Positions 1 to 8,164 of a DNA stretch of 58,416 bases are shown piece after piece. Origin of the DNA: Oscillospiraceae bacterium (GTDB taxonomy: Bacteria; Bacillota; Clostridia; UBA1381); the NCBI GenBank assembly GCA_022509025.1, contig JAFLUB010000014.1, positions 1 to 58,416 on the forward strand, written 5' to 3'. The number at the start of each line of letters is the position of its first letter. The first letter of the stretch is position 1. A program made the position numbers and the translations under genes. The notes beneath the pieces were generated by a model. That model did not search any database and was not told the DNA's origin. It worked only from the letters and a program-made list of their open reading frames with translations.

Positions 1-23
1 TGTTTTTTATACTAAGTAAATTT

Positions 24-56
24 AACAGCGGTATTTTATCGAAAAACACCGCTGTT
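24..56. other. Inverted repeat, possible terminator
   Basis: A 9-bp perfect stem (AACAGCGGT with ACCGCTGTT) surrounds a 15-nt loop in the gene-free first 214 bases. On the minus strand it is followed by an A/T-rich stretch, so it may be a second terminator for the pectate lyase transcript or may belong to a gene outside the window. Confidence 0.35.
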
Positions 57-147
57 ATGCGCTTTTCACGAAAATAAGCCTTACCGTACCCACGTACGCC
101 GACTTTTCTCTTTTCGCGAAATCTGACCTGATTTGTCAAAGTCTGCT

Positions 148-174
148 CAGTGTGTAGACTTTGTCTACACACTG
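148..174. repeat. 12-bp perfect inverted repeat with 3-nt loop
   Basis: CAGTGTGTAGAC and GTCTACACACTG are separated by TTT. The repeat overlaps by two bases the next hairpin, the likely pectate lyase terminator. It could be part of a compound 3' end structure or a protein-binding palindrome. The rest of positions 1-214 shows no gene. Confidence 0.5.
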
Positions 175-209
175 AAATGGGGTGTTGCTTAACGCAACAC
201 CCCATTTCA
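173..209 (-). terminator. Hairpin just downstream of the pectate lyase gene
   Basis: A 16-bp perfect stem with a 5-nt loop lies 6 bases after the pectate lyase stop codon. There is no long T run, so it may stabilise the transcript as much as stop transcription. Its 23-nt core is identical, in the sense orientation of the gene, to the hairpin after the KDG-kinase-like gene at 20156-20190. Confidence 0.55.
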
Positions 210-214
210 GATAT

Positions 215-3200
215 TTAATCAAGTTTCTGTTTACCCATAAGCGGTTTCATATCCTTATCCCACACATACACGGTTATGTCACAATCTTCCAATCCATCAG
301 GAATTTCAAACGTTGCTGTCATGTCCGTGATTTCAGAAATTTCTACACCTTTCAGCCTTCCGTTCTCTGTATATGCAACCAAGAACCATATATTCTCCTG
401 TGCCGGCGGTGTTGTTTTTTCAAACACGAGCTTTGCGGAAACTATATTGCCGTCCTGCTCAAATTCCACTCTGTCTTTTTGTTCAACAGGAGGTGTTGAT
501 GCCGTAACGTCCGGCGTTCCGGTTGGTTGAGCCGGGGTGTCAGTTGCCGTAACGTCCGGCGTTCCGGTCGGTTGAGCCGGGGTATCGGTTGATGTTACGT
601 CCGGCGTTCCGGTCGGTTGAGCCGGGGTATCGGTTGATGTTACGTCCGGCGTTCCGGTCGGTTGAGCCGGAGACGTAGGCGTTGGCTGTTCGTCAAATAC
701 TGCTGTTTCCGTGAACGAAACGCCGCAGAAATCCGCTTTGGAACCCGCCACATACAGATAATATGTTACGCCTTTCTTTAATTCCGCGCTCAGAGACGTA
801 TATTCATTTGTTCCGGTGTCGTTTAAATATTCCGCGACAACATTACCTTCCGCGTCATTAATTTTTGCAGTTTTAGTATCGTTAACCTTACAGTACATAA
901 CAACTGTACCGTCCGCGTCCGGAGTAAACTTAAGCGATGCGCCTTTCGCGCCATACACGCTCTGATTCGGATTGGTCGTTCCTGATACACCACCGGTGAA
1001 GGTCTCTCCGGCAACTTCTCTGTTGTTGGCTGCCGTATATGTCATATCCTCCATCGGAGTAAGATTTTTCATAAGCTCTTCGTCCTTTGTGACGTTCTTT
1101 GATGCCTTCCACCATGCTGTCTTCGCATATGGTGAAAACTCTATTCCAACAAAACGTCCCTTTGAACCGGCAACAAATACATAATATGTTTTTCCCGCTT
1201 CCACTCGCGATGTAAGCATTGTGCTTATGTTATTTCCAGATACGCTCGCAAGGCAATCGTCATAGCTTTGGGTTCCCTCTTCCGCAATATAAAGGGTTTT
1301 TGGATTGTCAGCCTGACCAAGATTTACGACATACGCTGTCAGATATCCGTTTTCCGATGCCTCATACCGGAATGCCGTACCCGAAGCCGCTCCGTTCTCA
1401 AGTTTACCGCTGTTTGACGGATGGCTTACATATCCGGCAAAGTTCTCATCATTAATTGTAACATCGCTCGCGCCATAGGTCATATCAAAAAGAGCTGTAA
1501 GTCCGTCAAAAAGCTCTGTGCCTGCAGGCTTTCCGTTATTAGCGGAGCTTGCCTTCCAGAAGGAGGAATTTGAAATAACAGTTATTGAGAAGCTCTTACG
1601 CATCTCATAGCCACCGTTTGATATATTTGCCGTAAGTATAACGGTCTGGTCCGTTGAAGTTCTGCTTACCTGTGATATCTGATTGTTGCTTATCTTTATC
1701 GCCGGAGCTGATGATGTCCAGACGATATCCAGATTGTGTACGCTTCCCTTCTGCGGCAGCGTTAAATCTGTCTGGAACTTAATTGAGGTAGGACTTAATG
1801 TAAGCGCTTCCAGCTCTTCTTTCAGGAATGTATATTCAGGCCCTAAATCAACAGTTGTCGGAGAAACCTCGACAATACCCTCAGGGAACGCGTACACCGT
1901 CAAATCATTAGCATAGTATTCTATATTCATATATCCCTGACCAAGATAGTCACCCTTTGCATCGGACGCATTGTTAGGATTTAAGCCTCTCGCCACCTCC
2001 CAGTCATCAGGCATACCATCACCGTCGCTGTCGGTAATTTCTTTCTGAGTTATACCCGCCGGATAGTATGAATCATAATCTACTTGCTTTATGCTGTATT
2101 TTTCTATTTCCGCCAACAATGTAGAGTTATTTGTAGCGTCAACACGTGTACCTGTCAGATTACCTGTACCTGTACGCGCCTCCTTCATGACCTGTTTGTC
2201 AATCGCCGGACGCTTATCCGCGCTTATTCCGGCGCCCGCATAATCCAACACGTGCTCATACGCCTCATCAGCCGACTCAGCTTTTGAAGCATAGGAAGCA
2301 TCGTTTCCGTTTACGTCAGAAACCTTAAACGGAGCATCTACGCGGTAATCAGTTTCTGTCAGTCCTGCGCTTCCGTAGCTTACGCCGCCGTCCCAGTTGT
2401 TTGCGTTAAGCTTTGCCATCTTCTCATTAGTTGTATCCGTGTCATTTTGGTCTACCATTTTGTTTCCTGTCAGATAAAATCTGTAGTTTTCCGGCGCAGT
2501 TCCGCTTGAAATATTGATGAAGTTGTATCCGCCCTTTGTGGATGGACCTGCCTTGAGATAGTTATTCATATAATTAAGATGTCCGAGTGTTCCGTAAGCG
2601 GTCTGGTAACCCCAGTCATAAATTACGTTGTTTACGAAATCCATAGAATTTGTCTTTTCAACCTTACCGCGGAAGTTTCGGGACAAGCTATGCGCAAGCA
2701 TATTATGATGCCATGTGTTCTGACCTTTACCAAACATTACGCCGAATCCGTGCGCGCCCTTTGAGTGGTACGAAATACAGTTTGACGGGCCTATAATACT
2801 GTACTGCACAGTCTGGTTCATATTTTTTGAATACAGACCGAATTGTTCATCTGTCGCCCAGCCTATAGAGCAGTGGTCGATAATCGAATTTGAACCGGCA
2901 CTTCCGCCCCATGCGTCGTAGCCATCAGTATATGAGGCGCCCTTCTCACCGGGACGCGAGCTTATGAAACGCACGATAATATTATCTCCGCCCATACCGA
3001 TTTTTCCGTTCCTAAGCGTTATACCTGCCCCGCCGGGTGCGGTCTGTCCGAGAATAGTGACATTGCCTTTTACTACAACGTCGCTTTTCAGATTGATTGT
3101 TCCGCCGACATCAAACACGACAATTCTGTTTGAACCCGACACCGCGTCTCTGAAAGAGCCTGTGCCGCTGTCATTAAGGTTGGTAACGTGAAATACGTTA

Positions 3201-3346
3201 CCTCCTCGTCCGCCTGTAGCGTACATTCCGGCACCCTCTGCGCCGGGGAACGCCGGAAGCAAAGAAGCCGCCTGTGTCGCCGGAAGATTAACCAATGACA
3301 CCGTCATTGCGGCAGCCAGAGTAATGCCTAAAATTCTTTTTTTCAT
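215..3346 (-). CDS. Secreted multidomain PL1-family pectate lyase
   Basis: This 1043-aa exported protein is predicted to cleave polygalacturonate by beta-elimination. A signal peptide (about 1-27) precedes a pectate-lyase beta-helix (about 32-430; FPGAEGAG start, repeated N-rich helix turns). Next come an acidic DSDGDGMPDDWE segment (about 438-461) of the calcium-binding type, a bacterial Ig-like domain (about 512-590), two related modules of about 140 aa (about 597-738 and 743-882), a linker of four 15-residue Pro/Thr repeats, and a terminal module (about 955-1043) shared with other proteins here. The start has AGGAGG 7 nt upstream. It is last in a three-gene operon, 31 bp after the preceding gene. 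There is no LPXTG or SLH anchor, so it is released or held non-covalently. PL1 versus the related PL9-type lyases cannot be settled by eye. Confidence 0.88.
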   Translation of the reverse strand: MKKRILGITLAAAMTVSLVNLPATQAASLLPAFPGAEGAGMYATGGRGGNVFHVTNLNDSGTGSFRDAVSGSNRIVVFDVGGTINLKSDVVVKGNVTILGQTAPGGAGITLRNGKIGMGGDNIIVRFISSRPGEKGASYTDGYDAWGGSAGSNSIIDHCSIGWATDEQFGLYSKNMNQTVQYSIIGPSNCISYHSKGAHGFGVMFGKGQNTWHHNMLAHSLSRNFRGKVEKTNSMDFVNNVIYDWGYQTAYGTLGHLNYMNNYLKAGPSTKGGYNFINISSGTAPENYRFYLTGNKMVDQNDTDTTNEKMAKLNANNWDGGVSYGSAGLTETDYRVDAPFKVSDVNGNDASYASKAESADEAYEHVLDYAGAGISADKRPAIDKQVMKEARTGTGNLTGTRVDATNNSTLLAEIEKYSIKQVDYDSYYPAGITQKEITDSDGDGMPDDWEVARGLNPNNASDAKGDYLGQGYMNIEYYANDLTVYAFPEGIVEVSPTTVDLGPEYTFLKEELEALTLSPTSIKFQTDLTLPQKGSVHNLDIVWTSSAPAIKISNNQISQVSRTSTDQTVILTANISNGGYEMRKSFSITVISNSSFWKASSANNGKPAGTELFDGLTALFDMTYGASDVTINDENFAGYVSHPSNSGKLENGAASGTAFRYEASENGYLTAYVVNLGQADNPKTLYIAEEGTQSYDDCLASVSGNNISTMLTSRVEAGKTYYVFVAGSKGRFVGIEFSPYAKTAWWKASKNVTKDEELMKNLTPMEDMTYTAANNREVAGETFTGGVSGTTNPNQSVYGAKGASLKFTPDADGTVVMYCKVNDTKTAKINDAEGNVVAEYLNDTGTNEYTSLSAELKKGVTYYLYVAGSKADFCGVSFTETAVFDEQPTPTSPAQPTGTPDVTSTDTPAQPTGTPDVTSTDTPAQPTGTPDVTATDTPAQPTGTPDVTASTPPVEQKDRVEFEQDGNIVSAKLVFEKTTPPAQENIWFLVAYTENGRLKGVEISEITDMTATFEIPDGLEDCDITVYVWDKDMKPLMGKQKLD
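506..672 (-). repeat. 45-bp tandem repeats encoding a Pro/Thr linker
   Basis: Almost four copies of a 45-bp unit start near 506, 551, 596 and 641 and differ by a few bases. They encode the 15-residue PTGTPDVTSTDTPAQ-type linker before the last module of the pectate lyase. Near-identical copies suggest recent expansion and probable length variation between strains. Confidence 0.9.
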
Positions 3347-3377
3347 GTGATTTCCTCCTATGTCTTAATAATTTTTA

Positions 3378-4727
3378 CTATCTCATCAAATCCACAAGCT
3401 CACTGCCGACATACGTCACCCAGTCCTCCGAAACATACGGAGCAGTTGATATTGTGTAGCTTTCACCGTTCACGAAAACATTACTGTTTCCTATTTGTAA
3501 AACTGCGGTTTTCCCATTTATCATTCCTGCCACAACACTATGCTCGCCTATCCATTCAACAGCGCCGCCGTTTTCTTCGAAAAAGCGTCGGATAGCTATC
3601 TCTCCTTTTGTTTCCGGCAACGTGGTTGCTTCGCTTGCGCCCCATGCTTGGATTTCTATAAGCCATGTGTCACGGTTAAAATTCTCCGGCAATGTATAAT
3701 CAAGAATTATCTCTGTATCCTCACCCGCTGAAATAGCCTTTGCCGGTACATTTTTAACAAAACAATCCTGCAGCGTTCCGTTTTCGTCATAGGCTGTAAC
3801 TACAAACACCGCATTGTTATTATAGAAATAATTCTTAACGGCGCTTACCGCCTCCAAAGCTGTACCTTCTTCGTTAAACAGCGCTGTGTTTATAGTGAAA
3901 ATAACGCCTGACACAACCTTTATCTGAGCCTCAGTTTTTATATCGCCGTTCTTAGCTGTCACAGTAATATTCTGCTCCGGCGCATTTTCCGCGACTGTGA
4001 TTACTCCGTCTGCTGAAATTGAAACAGCGTCACCCGTTACGCTGTACTCAATCGGAGCGTCATAGTCAAGCTCTTCGCCGTCACGGTAGTATTTAGCCTT
4101 TATTTCAGTTGTGCTTCCCACAGCTACCGTCTGCGGCGGTGAAACAAATCCCAGACTGTCAGGCTTCAATACAGTTACTTTTACATTGTCAACAACAGTA
4201 TTTGCCTCAACCCTGATATGCTCAGGTCCTACGCCTGATGAAGCGTACATCTGATTCATCAGTATCAGATACGATTTCTTTGACTCAACCACATTTCCGT
4301 TTTCGTCAAGAGTATCAACCGTCATATCAATCATACCGTTCGTCACGCCGTATGTGCCGATAAGAGTGATATGATACGTCGTTTCCGTATCCACCGCGTT
4401 ATAGTAGATATAATTACCCTCTACTCCGCCGTACGCCGCCATTGTCAGCGTTCCGTTCCTGTCTACGGCTCTTATTGATGTGCCGCCCTTCGTGTTATCC
4501 TCCGAGCGCAAGGTTATTCCGCTATCTATGTCCTTAAACTGCACGTCTGCCTCGAATGTCGATCTTGTGAAAAGCTCGTATCCCCAGCCTGAAAGATCAA
4601 CAAACTCATCTTTAGCTTCTGTTCTTCCGCTTTCATATATCACATCATCAGCGGCTTGCACTCCCGCGGCTGTAACCACCATCAGAGACGCGACAGATAT
4701 CGCCGTTAAAACTCTCTTTATTTCCAT
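3378..4727 (-). CDS. Secreted protein with Ig-like and stalk domains, function unknown
   Basis: This 449-aa protein has a signal peptide (about 1-25, cut after VQA). An N-terminal beta-rich region (about 30-190) resembles a jelly-roll or LamG-like binding domain. A bacterial Ig-like segment (about 193-272) follows, then a region (about 276-372) with the AYDENGTL pattern seen in the C-terminal module of its neighbours. The last 65 residues resemble a copper-amine-oxidase-N (stalk) domain. No catalytic motif is recognised. Its ATG overlaps the end of the GH2 gene by 10 nt (ATGGAAATAA), so translation is probably coupled. It lies between a GH2 enzyme and a pectate lyase, which suggests a binding or scaffolding role on the cell surface. 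That role is inference. Confidence 0.75.
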   Translation of the reverse strand: MEIKRVLTAISVASLMVVTAAGVQAADDVIYESGRTEAKDEFVDLSGWGYELFTRSTFEADVQFKDIDSGITLRSEDNTKGGTSIRAVDRNGTLTMAAYGGVEGNYIYYNAVDTETTYHITLIGTYGVTNGMIDMTVDTLDENGNVVESKKSYLILMNQMYASSGVGPEHIRVEANTVVDNVKVTVLKPDSLGFVSPPQTVAVGSTTEIKAKYYRDGEELDYDAPIEYSVTGDAVSISADGVITVAENAPEQNITVTAKNGDIKTEAQIKVVSGVIFTINTALFNEEGTALEAVSAVKNYFYNNNAVFVVTAYDENGTLQDCFVKNVPAKAISAGEDTEIILDYTLPENFNRDTWLIEIQAWGASEATTLPETKGEIAIRRFFEENGGAVEWIGEHSVVAGMINGKTAVLQIGNSNVFVNGESYTISTAPYVSEDWVTYVGSELVDLMR

Positions 4728-7700
4728 ATTTCGTATCTGCCCTCGCTTTCCTTAACATTCAGTCCCAAGTTAGAAGCTATTGCGCTTATTTCCGCGTAAA
4801 GAACCCCGTCTATAAACTCAGGCCAGTCGTTTATAATAGACGGCTCTCCGTTTACTGTCATTTCAGAGTTCCTAACTGTCGTTTCAATCGTGTTACCGCC
4901 ATACGATGCCTTCAAGGTATCGCCCGATATGTTATACTCTATGCTAAGAGCCTTAAGCACAGCTTCAATATCACCGTAAACGCCCTGCATTTTATACGCG
5001 TCAGCGTTTATTTCTTTTCCGTCAGCGACAATCACCATTGTCTGCTTTGTTTTCTCCTGTGCCTTTCTTATTGCCGTGTTAATGCCAAAGTTTACTTTGA
5101 AAGTTTTAGCAAGCTTCAGCATCGGCATAACCGCGCTTTCCGCCTTAGGCGGCTCAGGCGACAAGCCCTGTGCTCTTGTCTTGGGCATTACGGTTGTAAG
5201 TCCGTTATCAGCGTTAAATGCTGTTGTGCCAAGCTTTATTGTTGTATTCTGCAATCCCGCGCGCTTTGCAGTTATTGTAATCTCACCGGCATTTCTGGTT
5301 GCTCTTAAGAATATCCTGTTTGTTCCGCATTCGGCATACACGTAGTTATTGCTGTGGTTTAAATCCTTAACGCCGCTGTTATAGCCGCCGAGCATTACGG
5401 CAGGTCCTGAAACCTCAAAATCAATTCTGTCATAATCGAGCGGGCATATATTTCCGTTTTCGTCAACCACTTCAACATCAACATACGCTATATCCGCGCC
5501 GTCAGCCAGCCAGCCCTCGGGGCCTGTGACAGGCGTAAGGCGTATCTTGGCCGGTTCTCCCGCTGTGTCTATTCTCTGACGTACAAGCTCTTTACCGCCG
5601 CCGTATGCGACTGCCTCAATATAACCGTTCTCGGTTACATCTATATCCGGGAAAGAATACACAAAGCCGTTAACCGCTTCTTTACATTCGCCCTTTTCCT
5701 TGCCGTTTACAAACAGCTTCACACTATCCACATTAGACGCTATAACATAGACCGTCTTATGCTCAGGGTCACGAAGAGATGTTTCACCTGTGTATTCATA
5801 AGCTTCGTTCTTTTCCTCATAAACATATTCCGTCTTATCTGTCGGATAATTCCAGTGTCCGACTATATATAAAGACGGCTCATCGCTCTGCATTGTCTGA
5901 TACGCGTAGAAGCTCTGCTTCTTTATTCTTACCGGATCAACTCGTCCGCTCATACGCGCGTTTTCCGTCCCCTGCTGTCTGCCGTGCTGAGCAGAGTCTG
6001 ACCAGCATAAAGCAGCAGTGGCGCTATAAAACGGATTTTGGCTGTTTACCTGTGTGCTCTGCGACCAGAATTCATTATACGCGGCGGCATCGGAAAGTAC
6101 AAAATCCTCCGCTGTCAGGTCGTAAGCGTCCTTATAGCTTATCTTTGAGCCGCCCGAAAAGGCATTTCTGTAATCAAAATCAGGCGGTGAAAAATCGTCC
6201 CATACACGTCTGGGGGATTCCTCTCTGTGGTATTCCGTCTCAACTATCGCTCTTGCGTCACGCGCGGCATGTCCGTCCTCCGTGAACTCGCTGCCGTTCC
6301 ATACGTTTCTGCCGAGCATCGTTCCGACATACTCTGACTCAGTGACAGCTTCCTTATCTATAATACTTCTTGAACCCATATATCTTCCGCCGTTCGGGTC
6401 AAGCTTTTTCCTGAGCTCAGTCATTTCCTTCATATGCTCTGCGGAGTTTGCCGAGTTTCCCGACTCATAGAAGATTATTGAAGGACTGTTCCTGAAATAG
6501 ATTATGGTATCACGCATTACCTCAACACGCTGATCCCACTGTCTGCCGGCAACGTCCCCCTCTTTATCTCCGGCGGGCTGAACGCAGACTATTCCATACT
6601 TATCAAATGAGCGTATATCCGCCGGCTGAGCCGCAATATGCATCCATCTTATGAAGTTTGCGTTACTCTCCTTTATCAGCTGAGCGTCATAGTCCTTGAG
6701 CCAGTCATTCGCAACGCCTATCGCCGCCCATTCATTGGCGCTACGCTGGGCGTAGCCTGTCAGCCAGTAATATTTATCATTGATATAAATACCGCCGTCA
6801 GCGCCGCTTTTAGCTTCTGTTTTTCTGAATCCTGTTGTTGTCTTTACAACGTCTACAACATCATCGCCTGACTTCAATATTGTATACACCGTGTAAAGAT
6901 ACGGGTCGTCCGGTGACCAGAAGCGAAGATTATCAGCCGATGCAGACGCTGTGAGAATCGCGGTCTGCAATGACTCTGTTTCAGTATCCACAGGGTTTTC
7001 ATCGTATGCGTCCGCGGGGATAATTGACAGGTCATAATTTTTATCCGTATCCTCTGCCGCGCTGACGCTTATTTTTTCCGAATTCATTGTGACAGCAACG
7101 TTTCCGTCATTATCTACAACCACCGCTTCAAGCGACAGATTCTTCTCTGTGCCGCTCTCGTTTCTTACCTCTGTTTCAATATGAATATCAGCCTTCTTGC
7201 CTCTTATATCAAAACTATCCGCGTAAATATATGTACCCTTTGTTCTCAGATTTGAATACAGCGGAAGCGTTTCATATACCGTGTTCTTTATATGGAGAAT
7301 CACATTCCTCGTAAGACCGCCCATATCCGGGTTAAAGTCCTTTGTATTCCACTGAAAGCCCGCGCCGTCATTCGAGCCCGGCACTGAGCCCGGCTTTGTC
7401 TCGGCTATAATAGCAGTCATACCGCGTGAGGAAGTGTTATCCAGCGCGACGGCTATAACGTTTTCCTCACCGTATTTTATATATTTTGTAATGTCCATAC
7501 CGAACGGAGTAATGCCCGCTTCATAGTAGCCTGCCATTTCACCGTTGACATAGACATATGTTCCCTGTCTTGCGCCCTCAAATTCAATGATTACCTTCTT
7601 TCCTGTATGCTCCTCGGGAATCCTGAAATGCTTTCTGTAGAACGCTATACCACGGTATGAACCCGAGTCACCCGCGTCATTGGCAACATTCCTGAATGAG

Positions 7701-7981
7701 TCCTCATCATTAAAGGTATGAGGTAAAGACACGTCCTTCCATAAACTGTCGTCAAACGACGGCTCATAGAATTTATGTCCCGCACTGTCCGTAGTACTGT
7801 CTACCGCATCCTTAAGCGGCCATGATGACGAATACGGCTTAGAAAACTTCCAGTCAGGATTAAAATTATAATCCGTTGAGGGAGCCTCCGGCGGGGTATA
7901 CACGTCAGCTGCCTGAGGGATAACAAAGCAATACTGCATCACTATTATCAGCGCAATTATAAACGATAAATGTTTTTTCAC
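4718..7981 (-). CDS. Secreted GH2-family glycoside hydrolase with C-terminal stalk domain
   Basis: This 1087-aa exported enzyme is beta-galactosidase/glucuronidase-like. After a signal peptide come the GH2 sugar-binding jelly roll (about 45-220, FYRKHFRIP), an Ig-like domain, a TIM barrel (from about 400), further Ig-like domains, and a copper-amine-oxidase-N-like domain (about 975-1087). The probable nucleophile lies in VETEYHRE (about 580). The usual acid/base GNE motif reads FYESGNSANS (about 505), so the Glu is not in its standard place. GTG at 7981 is chosen because GGAGG sits 7 nt before it; the ATG at 7999 would place that site inside the gene. It is first gene of the pectate lyase operon and probably trims side chains of pectin. 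The substrate is not predictable from sequence. Confidence 0.85.
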   Translation of the reverse strand: MKKHLSFIIALIIVMQYCFVIPQAADVYTPPEAPSTDYNFNPDWKFSKPYSSSWPLKDAVDSTTDSAGHKFYEPSFDDSLWKDVSLPHTFNDEDSFRNVANDAGDSGSYRGIAFYRKHFRIPEEHTGKKVIIEFEGARQGTYVYVNGEMAGYYEAGITPFGMDITKYIKYGEENVIAVALDNTSSRGMTAIIAETKPGSVPGSNDGAGFQWNTKDFNPDMGGLTRNVILHIKNTVYETLPLYSNLRTKGTYIYADSFDIRGKKADIHIETEVRNESGTEKNLSLEAVVVDNDGNVAVTMNSEKISVSAAEDTDKNYDLSIIPADAYDENPVDTETESLQTAILTASASADNLRFWSPDDPYLYTVYTILKSGDDVVDVVKTTTGFRKTEAKSGADGGIYINDKYYWLTGYAQRSANEWAAIGVANDWLKDYDAQLIKESNANFIRWMHIAAQPADIRSFDKYGIVCVQPAGDKEGDVAGRQWDQRVEVMRDTIIYFRNSPSIIFYESGNSANSAEHMKEMTELRKKLDPNGGRYMGSRSIIDKEAVTESEYVGTMLGRNVWNGSEFTEDGHAARDARAIVETEYHREESPRRVWDDFSPPDFDYRNAFSGGSKISYKDAYDLTAEDFVLSDAAAYNEFWSQSTQVNSQNPFYSATAALCWSDSAQHGRQQGTENARMSGRVDPVRIKKQSFYAYQTMQSDEPSLYIVGHWNYPTDKTEYVYEEKNEAYEYTGETSLRDPEHKTVYVIASNVDSVKLFVNGKEKGECKEAVNGFVYSFPDIDVTENGYIEAVAYGGGKELVRQRIDTAGEPAKIRLTPVTGPEGWLADGADIAYVDVEVVDENGNICPLDYDRIDFEVSGPAVMLGGYNSGVKDLNHSNNYVYAECGTNRIFLRATRNAGEITITAKRAGLQNTTIKLGTTAFNADNGLTTVMPKTRAQGLSPEPPKAESAVMPMLKLAKTFKVNFGINTAIRKAQEKTKQTMVIVADGKEINADAYKMQGVYGDIEAVLKALSIEYNISGDTLKASYGGNTIETTVRNSEMTVNGEPSIINDWPEFIDGVLYAEISAIASNLGLNVKESEGRYEIWK

Positions 7982-8017
7982 GTTACTGCCTCCTGCCATA
8001 TTGATTTTTCTGTAATT

Positions 8018-8046
8018 ATTTTACCATATAAATGCCATATATTCAA
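8018..8046 (-). promoter_or_regulatory. Sigma-A-type promoter of the GH2-pectate lyase operon
   Basis: On the minus strand TTGAAT (8041-8046) and TAAAAT (8018-8023) are 17 bp apart, about 40 bp before the GTG start at 7981. It is divergent from the carB promoter. Confidence 0.6.
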
Positions 8047-8094
8047 ATATTTTTTTTATTTTGTCACAAATGTATTTTTTTGTGAAATTAACTA

Positions 8095-8123
8095 TTGACA
8101 AACAGTGAAATATAAGGAATAAT
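8095..8123 (+). promoter_or_regulatory. Sigma-A-type promoter of carB
   Basis: A perfect TTGACA (8095-8100) is followed after 17 bp by AATAAT (8118-8123), about 40 bp before the carB start. The short leader leaves no room for a pyrimidine attenuator. Confidence 0.6.
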
Positions 8124-8164
8124 ATAAGGTAGTGATGTAAAATTTTGAAAGGATATGATAGAAC

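Noticed and set aside
5779..6285. A 168-codon open frame antisense to the GH2 gene
   Set aside because: It has no ribosome site, a composition unlike a protein family, and lies wholly opposite conserved GH2 motifs.
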